Assembly: GCA_022496205.1 (NCBI GenBank)
Contig: WTXD01000387.1
Location: 1 to 10,492, forward strand
Direction of reading: 5' to 3'
Origin: Gloeopeniophorella convolvens
Taxonomy: Eukaryota; Basidiomycota; Agaricomycetes; Russulales
DNA: 10,492 bases
The number at the start of each line of letters is the position of its first letter. Position 1 is the stretch's first letter. This document shows, piece after piece, positions 1 to 6,761 of the stretch. Below the pieces are notes generated by a model, which saw only the letters and a list, made by a program, of their open reading frames with translations, was not told the DNA's origin and did not search any database. The translations under genes and the position numbers were made by a program.

Positions 1-260
1 TGGGCCGTGTCCCAGTCTTCTTGGGTGGCATGGGACGGTACAGTTTTGAGCTCCAAGAGCCCCAAGGTTGCCATCATGAGTAGGCCTTTGAACGAGGTAG
101 ACCACTCGTTCCAGTTGGAGCCCTCAAACTTGTTGCCCGGATTGGGCGTGAGCTTCATGTCCTTGAGATTGAGTCTCATGGACGTGGTGGAGGCAGGAAG
201 GGAAGCGGTTTGCGCCGGCTGCGCAGGGAGGAAAGCAGATGGAGAGGATGGTCTCAACAT
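1..260 (-). CDS. Gag-like protein N-terminus of copia element (partial)
   Basis: The frame starts at an ATG at 260 and runs open off the left edge, giving 86 complete codons. After a Pro/Ser/Ala-rich stretch of about 30 residues it reads KFEGSNWNEWSTSFKGLL at about residues 45-62, followed by LGLLELKTVPS. A hydrophobic-x-G-x-N-[WY]-x-x-W pattern near the N-terminus is typical of copia-type gag polyproteins, which form the virus-like particle and carry a zinc knuckle further on. No zinc knuckle or protease is visible because the window ends. Position supports the call, since the frame lies downstream of an LTR and primer-binding site on the same strand. The open frame extends about 14 codons upstream of this ATG without another ATG. 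The gag call is fairly safe, but the exact start is not. Confidence 0.65.
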   Translation of the reverse strand, partial: MLRPSSPSAFLPAQPAQTASLPASTTSMRLNLKDMKLTPNPGNKFEGSNWNEWSTSFKGLLMMATLGLLELKTVPSHATQEDWDTA

Positions 261-1138
261 GTTGTCAAAGGTACGGTGGTAAGGTCTGTTGCCAAGGAGC
301 AGTCAGCAACAGTGCTGGTGCAGAGAAGATGTGGATGCCTCCTGTGCATGTGAACTTGTACCACTGATCATAATGACCAGTCCTCAGAGCCCATGATGTG
401 CGACTTTGTAATGTACTTTGTAAGGTAATCCACTGTAGAGATGAGCCACCCGGCACGACCATAGAGACGGCATTGAAATAGCCCATCTATGCGCTTTGGG
501 GGAGTCTCTACTTAAGGCCTAGATGATTGGGCCAGTGGATAAGGGGGTCCAATTTGTTCTACATGCATGGCGCTCTGTTTCCCAATGGTCAAAGACCTGG
601 TACTGACGCTGGTTCATGCAGAGGTGAACTGTGAGGCTCATCCCTATGTACTACTGTATAGTAGGGTAGCGCAGTTGTAACAGGCGCAAGGTCTAGGGTG
701 GTGTTCCCCGCCTTGTTATACACCAAAACCCTCCCACTTAAGGGCAGACGGCCAACCGTTCACTAGCCAAAAAGCGTCACAAGGGGCTTCCCCCCTGCTT
801 GCCTAAGGGGCCATAAGGGCTGCTCTTCTGGCTCCACACACAGCGGCTGACTACTGCACGCTGGTGGGTTTCCCCAGGAACATGTACAGTAGTGTATAGT
901 AAAAGTACTGTAAGTGCGCACTGTGGGGTGAGGAAGCTTACTGTGGTTCTGCGTCGCCACGCTCCGTCCCACAGCTTGCAGGAAGTCCGGTTAGGACCCA
1001 AGTGCTATGCACAATCCCATGGCCTAGCCAGGGAAGGAGGAAGGAAAGAATGGAACAGAGGCTCGCCTTGTTGGGAGTGAAGATGCGGTGTCTTGTCAAG
1101 GGAGCTTGTGTAAATCTTCAGTGCAAGGTATTTAGGCA
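261..1138 (-). other. Long retrotransposon leader between primer site and gag
   Basis: About 880 bases separate the primer-binding site from the gag ATG, which is long for a copia leader. Only short frames occur (for example minus-strand 763-972 and 777-1001) and none resembles a known protein. CGCCTTGTT occurs at 709-717 and again at 1064-1072, so the roughly 346 bp between them could be a later insertion flanked by a target duplication. The ends of that stretch show no clear terminal repeats, so this is a guess. Confidence 0.4.
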
Positions 1139-1150
1139 GGGCCCATAACC
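1139..1150 (-). promoter_or_regulatory. Primer-binding site, half-tRNA initiator Met type
   Basis: The minus strand reads GGTTATGGGCCC immediately after the LTR's terminal CA. This is complementary to the anticodon stem-loop of eukaryotic initiator tRNA-Met (GGGCCCAUAACC) rather than to the tRNA 3' end. Drosophila copia and yeast Ty5 prime reverse transcription from an internally cleaved initiator tRNA in this way. The position fits exactly. Confidence 0.75.
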
Positions 1151-1181
1151 TGTTGAAGCGCAGCAGAGGGTGGAGTGACAA

Positions 1182-1343
1182 CTGAAGGACACAGAGTGAC
1201 GCTCAGTCAGAGAAGGTCAAAAGACTATACATTAGTGCAATACCTGAAGGACACAGAGTGACGCTACAAGGTAGGTAAGCATAAGGTAGAAGTGAAAGGA
1301 GCGGTAGTGTACTTGCCTCAGTCAGAGAAGGTCAAAAGACTGA
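1182..1343. repeat. Nested direct repeats and hairpin in LTR R-U5
   Basis: A 22-bp unit (starting CTGAAGGACACAGAGTGAC) occurs at 1182-1203 and 1244-1265. A 25-bp unit (starting CTCAGTCAGAGAAGGTC) occurs at 1202-1226 and 1317-1341. In the left copy the two units overlap head to tail, while in the right copy they are 51 bp apart, as expected after a tandem duplication followed by a deletion. The second 25-bp unit lies in an 8-bp perfect stem, CCTCAGTC (1316-1323) with GACTGAGG (1336-1343). Confidence 0.75.
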
Positions 1344-1366
1344 GGCTACAGAGGCGAAGAAAGAGG

Positions 1367-1376
1367 TCCTTATATA
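1367..1376 (-). promoter_or_regulatory. LTR TATA box
   Basis: The minus strand reads TATATAAGGA in the middle of the LTR. Transcription would begin about 25-35 bases downstream, near 1335-1345, which marks the approximate U3/R border. Confidence 0.6.
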
Positions 1377-1633
1377 CAGTAAGGAGCGACAGATAGCATG
1401 TGATAAACATTGCTTAGAAAGCCTAGGAGACCCAATGAAACAGAGTAAGAGTGGGTACCGGAGTATAAGGTGGGTCATGGAATGCCCTAGAATAGTCCAG
1501 AATCATGGAAACGAATGTGGGGCTGAACACAGCCTTAAGTCTAGAACATTATGTACACAAGATAAGATAGTCCTTGATCATTAGGTCCATATCTAATCTA
1601 ATCAGAGCCGCCAGGACACTGTCCGTCTCAACA

Positions 1634-3823
1634 GAACTAGAGGGTTTTCTTGAAGTAGAACAAGTTGAGCGAAGTGGAGACGAGTCTGGTACAGAGTAGT
1701 GATGAAGCGTTCAAGATAGTAAATTCGATGGCCGGTAAGGATTTCTCGATGAGATGTTCTTTGTGGACTTGGACGATGTTCCACCAAAAGAGCTCGAGTT
1801 CGAGCCAGAGGTTGGTGGTTTGGATGGGTTCCCAGCGTACACCGCTAGGTCGTTGAAGGAACCAAAAGAGGTGCTGTTCTTCTACAGCACTTTGGACAAT
1901 GTTCCTTTCAGCATTGAATCAGTGACTGAGGTGTAGATCGTTGTCAAAGAGTTGTCCGAACAGGAGAGATCGTCGAAGTCTTGTTAGAACCGGAGTAAGC
2001 CAAGAGTCAGAGCGGACTAGAGTGTCGGTAGAGAAGTCGTGGACACGAGCGTGAGGGTCGTAGAACTGGAGTCGGATAATACGATGAAGGACTTGATAAT
2101 ATTTGTCGAAGAAGTGTCGGTAGGCTTGGTCAAAGGTTAAGCGATTGTTGTCGTTGTAAGGGATCAGATGGAGTCCTTCAAGTAATACTTGAGGTGGTGC
2201 TTCCACTGAGTCGAGTCTGAGTCAATAGTATCTCCCACAGAGGTGCTATGCACTCTAAAAACGATTGGGCAGATACTACTACTGGTACAAGGTAATCAAC
2301 TTGGTTTACAGGAACTCTTCTACCGGAATTTGAACGATGGCATGAGGTTAAGGTTGAGGGCAAGGAAGGGGTCGTCGCCTATCTCCTTGATGTTGTTGGG
2401 AATGCGGGCATAGGCGGTGAAGAGTTTAAGGTGGGGATAGAGGCTGCAGGCGTCGTTCACGATGGAGTACCGGTTGTCGATGCGGATGAGGCGACCGTGG
2501 TTGAAGTGGAGGTTGCCTTCAGTGGTGAGGACGCGGCTGTCGAGGAAGTCGATATGGCGAAGGGGAATTCTTGCTCCTTCGTAGAGTCGTTGGGTGCCGA
2601 AGGCGAGTTTGTTGAAGGTATGTATGAGGTGGTAGGTGAAGTCGTAACGGATGGCACCAAGTGGGAGTGCTCGACAAGGGGGAACGTACACGGTAACGGC
2701 ACAGATGTATTGTGGTGCGTAAGGTGGACCGTCTCCGTTCACGCGCGTGGAAGGGATGGTGATATAGTGCTTAGGGAGGATGATCGACCTGAAGGGGCGT
2801 ACTTCAGGGAGGAATTCGTCAAGTGAGTGAGGTAGTAAAGGGCGCTGCTGATGCGAGGGACGTGGAAAGGCTGGTGATGGTTGCCAATTGCTGCTGGATA
2901 ACCGTGTAGGACTTGGGCGATGCGCTCGTGGTAGTAGTGGTTGGTGTGAGCGCAGTCAGGGGATGGTGCACGGCGAGGGAGAACAAAGTGGTTCTTGGCG
3001 TAGTCAGTGAGGTCCTCACTGAACTCAGAGATGGAGGGAGAGCGACGAGGTGGAGGTTGGTATGGAGGAGGTGCTTGATCAAGGATTTGCTCGACTGCGA
3101 CATCGACTAAGATCTCAAGAGCGGGAGCGGGTGCTGGATTGGGGCGAAGATTAAAGGGGATACCGTCGCTGCTCGCGAGGGTATGGGAGTTGGTACAAGA
3201 TGATGAGTAGGAACAGGAGCAGGACTGAGCGCAGGAGTATGCGTCGACGATGCAGGATGAGGAGAAGGGCAAGGATAGAGAGATGCGAAGGGGAGTAAAG
3301 AGGCAAAAACGCGACAAGCGAGGCTGGGGAGTGGATACGACAGGGGAGGCTGGAGTAGGCTCGACCAAGGGGCTGGGAGCTTGTTCACCAGTGCGAGAGG
3401 GGCCAGGAGTGGGAGACTGAGGGATGGCTGAAGTGCGTACTATTTCTGCAAAGCGTTCTTGCACCTGTTGAGCTCTGAGGCGGACTAGAAAGTCGAAGGC
3501 TGAATGATGAGGAGAGGGAGAGCGAGGTGGTACTGTGAGAACGTCGAGGATTTGTCCTGGTTTGACGTCATCGGAGATGGGGAGTGCGGATGATATATGA
3601 AGAACGAGGCATAGGTGGAGGACGAGGAGTAGAACGAGAGGAGGGTACTGAAGTTCAGGAGACAGTCCGCGAGTGGGAGTGCCGTAGTCAAGAGGGTTGG
3701 ACGGTCCAGAGGTGGGAGCGTCAAGGTCAAGATAGGATGAGGGGCAATCAGTGCCTGAGGTTGAGTACGGTCCGAGAGGAGCGCAGTCCAGGGGTGCAGT
3801 AATTCCAGAGTAAGAGTAAGACA
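1634..3823 (-). pseudogene. Decayed gene of unknown function, cut by copia LTR
   Basis: A minus-strand protein of perhaps 700 residues can be followed, but only by changing frame. From the start codon to about 2822 it is one frame with a Ser/Pro-rich N-terminus, a PPPY motif, and a more ordered part including FHVPRISSALYYLTHL. It continues in another frame (LPKHYITIPSTRV, PPYAPQYICAVTVYVPPC) to about 2335. Further frame changes fall near 2335, 2308, 2213 and 1768, and there is one nonsense codon (TGA, 1919-1921) in otherwise continuous frame. The last readable piece (TLYQTRLHFAQLVLL) runs directly into the LTR at 1633 and stops within it. I do not recognise the family. The coherent, aromatic-rich C-terminal half argues for a once-real globular protein. 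The frame between about 3100 and 3390 and between 3580 and 3680 may also be locally shifted. Confidence 0.6.
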
Positions 3824-3877
3824 CTAGGGTCGCAGCTGATCAGAGGTGTAAGAGACTGTCCAAATGTCAGGACTCAC
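3824..3877 (-). other. 54-nt intron in 5' leader, splitting the start codon
   Basis: The donor is GTGAGT (from 3877 on the minus strand) and the acceptor is CCCTAG (ending at 3824), with plausible branch sequences CTTAC and CTGAT between them. The upstream exon ends ...CGCAA and the downstream exon begins TGTCTTAC. Splicing therefore creates A|TG TCT TAC, an ATG in frame with the long open frame that follows. Between the TATA-proximal ATG at 4051 and this junction no other ATG occurs in the leader. Confidence 0.6.
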
Positions 3878-4052
3878 TTGCGGGTGCGCGCAGAGAGGAT
3901 AGCAGAGTTTGGAGAGCGTCGAGGGGGATAGACAGAAGATGAGCTGCGATATGCAGGAGCAGAGAGGGAACACACTAACAGTGCTATTGCAGTGCTAGGT
4001 ACAGATGAGAGTGCCACAGATGGACAGTCTGAGGACCACTGGGCGATACATG

Positions 4053-4079
4053 GGGGTCTTATATACTACTGGAGACCCC
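4053..4079 (-). promoter_or_regulatory. TATA box of the decayed gene, inside an inverted repeat
   Basis: The minus strand reads TATATAAG at 4058-4065, about 180 bp upstream of the split start codon. The box lies between GGGGTCT (4053-4059) and AGACCCC (4073-4079). Transcription would start near 4030, giving a leader exon of about 150 nt that ends at 3878. Confidence 0.5.
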
Positions 4080-4443
4080 TCAGACGAGTCTGGTCTAATT
4101 ACTGATGGGGATTCCAGAGGGGATTCCCCATAGCCTCTCCTCTCTGATACGCTTCTTAGATTCCATCGCAGAGTGGGGCTTGAGGCCCCATGGAGTTCTT
4201 GATGATCAGAGTCCCAAAGAGGACGCATGAAGTGTTTCACCTTGATCCAGGTTCTGGTTACTTTGGGACAAGTAATATGGCCATTCTGAGAGATCCCTAG
4301 TCCGGGATCTTGGGGGTATTCCAGAGTTAATTGACCATTAGGGAGTAGGGCGAGGAATGAGGGTGAAGGGTCACGTGATGCATTTCAACTTGTAGTCGCA
4401 ATGTGAGTGGTACGCGTCACATTGTGAGCGACGCATAGGGTGT
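4080..4443. other. Intergenic region with several short palindromes
   Basis: No coding frame is convincing. The region separates the 3' end of the lectin-like gene from the TATA box of the decayed gene, so it probably held that gene's upstream promoter. Visible elements are CAGAC-GA-GTCTG (4081-4092), a 9-bp direct repeat GGGGATTCC (4107-4115, 4119-4127), AGATCCC-6-GGGATCT (4291-4310), the palindrome TCACGTGA (4371-4378, E-box type) and AATGTGA-10-TCACATT (4400-4423). Confidence 0.5.
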
Positions 4444-5337
4444 TTACTGGTAGGGCTGGTTTGCTCTAGTGTTCTGAGCAGTTCGACCTCCTTGAGGCCC
4501 TAGTGTTCGTGACAGGTTGGGGACCTTGAAGATCACGTGGGGGTGGTCGGCTAGAAGTAAGATTGGTACTAGGTAACAGAGTCTATCCTGGTGATAACGC
4601 TCTTACCATCGTCATATTGGACAGCCTGAATGGTTGTTCCCTCCGTCGCGGGCTCATGCGTGACTGGAAGAGGGGTGTCGTATCTCCCAGGCTCTGCGGA
4701 TTGTATGAAACCTGCAGCCATGTGAGTGATATCAAGCTATGATACAACGTTCACCACTAACAGATAAGCTGTCCAACCAGAGTGCGTCAGACTCTGTACT
4801 GTCAGTGGCAGATGAATGACGCACTTTGTCAGTACCTTGGAAAAAGATTGTGCAACCAAATTGTTCCTCTTCCTTCTTGGTCTCATTGAGTCGAGTAGAG
4901 TCACTAGGCACGACAGCAATGGAGGTGCCCTTGAGAACAGGGATGACACGGCCCCCCGTGCTGTAGTTACGAATTGGATGATAAGCAAACTTGTATCCTC
5001 CGCCGCCACCCTGTTTCAAAATTATCTCCTGTAAGTAGCCATCGTCAGCTTCTTGCACAAAGATGTGGATGCTCTTGCCCTTCACGCTCTGTAGAGTTGA
5101 TACTTCATGAAAATAATAGGAAAATGGTAGGAAAGCACTTACCAAGGTGGCAGCAATGTTCGAAGTTTCGGAGATCCGGGAGTTATCGCCTGAGCTGTCA
5201 GATTTGATTGACACTGGAGCAGTCGAGGCTATCCTCGGCCAGAAACGGATGTAGTCCTTCACGCGGTAGAGAACAGCGACATCCCCAGACTCGGGGTAGC
5301 GGGCAGCCGAGATGGTATTTCCACTGTTGGTCCCCAT
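4444..5337 (-). CDS. Putative beta-propeller lectin-like protein (fucose-lectin-like)
   Basis: Exons are 5337-5143, 5088-4755, 4711-4607 and 4550-4444 (246 residues). Introns are 54, 43 and 56 nt with GTAAGT/CTACAG, GTGAAC/GCTGCAG and GTAAGA/CTTCTAG ends. Each region of about 45-60 residues has a strand pair like that of fungal fucose-specific lectin blades: ISAARYPESGDVAVLYRV (residues 9-26), SIHIFVQEADDGYLQEI (71-87), TIFFQGTDKVRHSS (145-158) and TIQAVQYDD near 200. Such lectins bind fucosylated glycans. The known six-bladed AAL type is about 310 residues, so this protein would be short by one or two blades. There is no signal peptide. A TATA box lies about 100 bp upstream of the ATG. If the last intron is kept, the protein stops at 4569. 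A GTTAGT donor six bases upstream (4760) is an alternative for the second intron. The gene looks intact. The lectin assignment is by pattern only. Confidence 0.5.
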
Positions 5338-5435
5338 GATGTCAAAAAACGGTGACTGGCGTGAGTTGTGGCTGTAGTTGGGACCGAGGTTGCGACCGGA
5401 TGGGGAGCAAGAGTAGCGATGTTACCTGCTCCCCC

Positions 5436-5443
5436 TTTATATA
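5436..5443 (-). promoter_or_regulatory. TATA box of lectin-like gene
   Basis: The minus strand reads TATATAAAGG, roughly 100 bp before the ATG at 5337. This allows a leader of about 70 nt, a typical arrangement, and it supports the chosen start. Confidence 0.55.
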
Positions 5444-6196
5444 CATTCTGGGCGGCTCGCTCGCAGGCACAGCTGCCAGCGCGGGAGATACTGGATATGT
5501 CCCTTGGGGCCACCGACTCGAGTCAGAATTTGGGGCGTGGTTCGACACATCTGGGGACTGTCTCGATACAGAGCAGCAATGGACGGTGAACTCGGAATGA
5601 GCCACGCACCCGGAAGGGGTGCAACTTTGCATGGTGTCAGCTGAATACTATCCAGGACTCAGTAGTATAACTCTGACTAGAAGTGCGCAGAGCACTTGGC
5701 GGGCTGGAGGACCTAGTCTGTGGGGCATGTCACACCAGCGCTAACTGGCGTTCCGGTCAATCAAGTAGGGAAGGGCATTTGGAAGTCAGACGTAAGTGCG
5801 GATATGCAACCTGTGCTCACCCAGAGGGTGTGTCCTTAGTTGACGTCAATCAACTTGCATTACGTACGACACCGCAGGGCCGCATGGAGAGCGGCTTCTC
5901 AGCAGTGAGCGAAAGAGGCCCAATGCATCCGACACCATCACGCAGTGCAAGCTGCGACGAATGTAGAAGGAAGTCAGAATGACCAGCATTCCAGGTAGAC
6001 ATAGTTCCACCGAGGGTCGCACTTATCCTCTCGCCTGACACAAGTAGCGTCGCGCGAATTTGACCAAAATAGAGCATACATCCAAACAGTTGAGTTCCCT
6101 ACCACGCCAACCTCAGCAAGTGTCCCTATTTCAGAGGAAACTTGGCAATTACTTCGATTCTTGGGATTAAAAAAGACTTGCAGCAGGATGGTACGT
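5444..6196. other. Upstream region of lectin-like gene; no gene seen
   Basis: About 750 bp lacks a frame I would defend. A 99-codon plus-strand frame (5683-5982) has no recognisable motif and average composition. The only regulatory-looking site is the palindrome TTGACGTCAA (5840-5849), containing a perfect CRE/ATF core TGACGTCA, nested inside AGTTGA...TCAACT (5838-5855). It lies about 500 bp upstream of the lectin-like start codon, a distance compatible with a promoter element. Confidence 0.4.
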
Positions 6197-6224
6197 ACAT
6201 CTCTACAAAAACCTCCCCATCTTA
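6197..6224 (+). repeat. Left terminal inverted repeat
   Basis: The 28-bp arm is identical, apart from one base (A at 6219), to the reverse complement of 8297-8324. The first 22 bp are a perfect match. Confidence 0.8.
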
Positions 6225-6385
6225 CTCCTTGCTTACCATGCTTACTGGTCTTATCTTCCTTATCTTAAGATTTTCCACTCTTAGAGCTAAATTTAGGCCT
6301 GCTTGCAGCCATCTTACAGCCCCTAGCTTACCTGGGTCTTCTACCCTGCTTCTGCCTTCCTTACCAATGTCTTGTATCACTTGAG
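6221..6385 (+). repeat. Subterminal CTTA motif cluster, left
   Basis: CTTA recurs about ten times in some 165 bp, mostly as CTTACC, CTTACT or CTTATC. A cluster of the same tetramer in both orientations occupies about 8140-8296 at the other end. Short repeated motifs next to terminal inverted repeats are typical transposase-binding arrays. Confidence 0.5.
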
Positions 6386-6534
6386 TCATTAAAGCTTGCT
6401 CAACCATGCTATTTTACCATAACAAGTCTGAGGGCACCATGCCACCCCACTGACAATATACCCACACCATAGCTTATGACAATGATACTATACAATGCAT
6501 ACACACACCTACATGCTCTACACAGTGCACACGA

Positions 6535-6669
6535 CTATGTGTCCTCGGGCGTGCGGAACCCGCCCTTAAGCGCGTCTGCCGCACCATGCGCAAGCCGGGG
6601 CAACGCGCTGTCCACGCCCGGTAATACCCCAAGCGCCGCCGTCTCTGCCGCCATGTGCATACCCGCCAT
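6535..6669 (-). CDS. Small coding-like segment, possible last exon
   Basis: A 44-codon frame from ATG at 6669 to TAG at 6535 reads MAGMHMAAETAALGVLPGV and continues with a helical, alanine-rich composition and strong C/G-ending codon bias. Just upstream the minus strand reads GGTGCAG and CCGCAG, both usable splice acceptors. It may therefore be the terminal exon of the gene modelled at 6762-7817 rather than a separate gene. No homology is recognised. Confidence 0.2.
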   Translation of the reverse strand: MAGMHMAAETAALGVLPGVDSALPRLAHGAADALKGGFRTPEDT

Positions 6670-6761
6670 ACTGCGGCGCCTGCACCGTGCTCACGCGCCC
6701 AGAAGTGCACATTGTGCCCGCACAGCTCGGGCACGCGCACCACGGTGGCACCCGCAAAGCT

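Larger units (their letters stand above)
1..1633 (-). mobile_element. Ty1/copia-type LTR retrotransposon, 5' part
   Basis: Read on the minus strand, the order is a 483-bp LTR, a primer-binding site directly after it, a long leader, and the first 86 codons of a gag-like frame that leaves the window. The LTR has short inverted ends (TGTTGA/TCAACA), and an internal TATA box points in the same direction. This order and the half-tRNA primer site fit the copia/Ty5 group. Protease, integrase, reverse transcriptase and the other LTR must lie beyond the left edge, so it cannot be judged whether the element is intact. Confidence 0.75.
1151..1633 (-). repeat. 5' LTR of copia element
   Basis: On the plus strand the LTR runs TGTTGAAG...TCTCAACA, so both ends share the inverted hexamer TGTTGA. 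One edge abuts the primer-binding site. The other edge interrupts a coding-like frame at 1634. A TATA box at 1367-1376 splits it into a U3 of roughly 260 bp (minus-strand upstream) and an R-U5 of roughly 190 bp. The flanking base quintet outside the LTR is GAACT (1634-1638). Its partner would lie beyond the left edge, so the target duplication cannot be confirmed. Confidence 0.7.

Noticed and set aside
1182..1341. Spaced repeats resembling a CRISPR array
   Set aside because: Only two copies of each unit, with unequal spacing, inside an LTR of a eukaryotic retrotransposon.
2431..2826. 131-codon plus-strand frame rich in Val, Glu and Asp
   Set aside because: It is antisense to the decayed minus-strand gene. 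The minus strand gives a much more natural protein (PPYAPQYICAVTVYVPPC) and has the promoter and intron.
5683..5982. 99-codon plus-strand frame upstream of the lectin-like gene
   Set aside because: No motif, no promoter or intron signals, and composition like the surrounding non-coding DNA.
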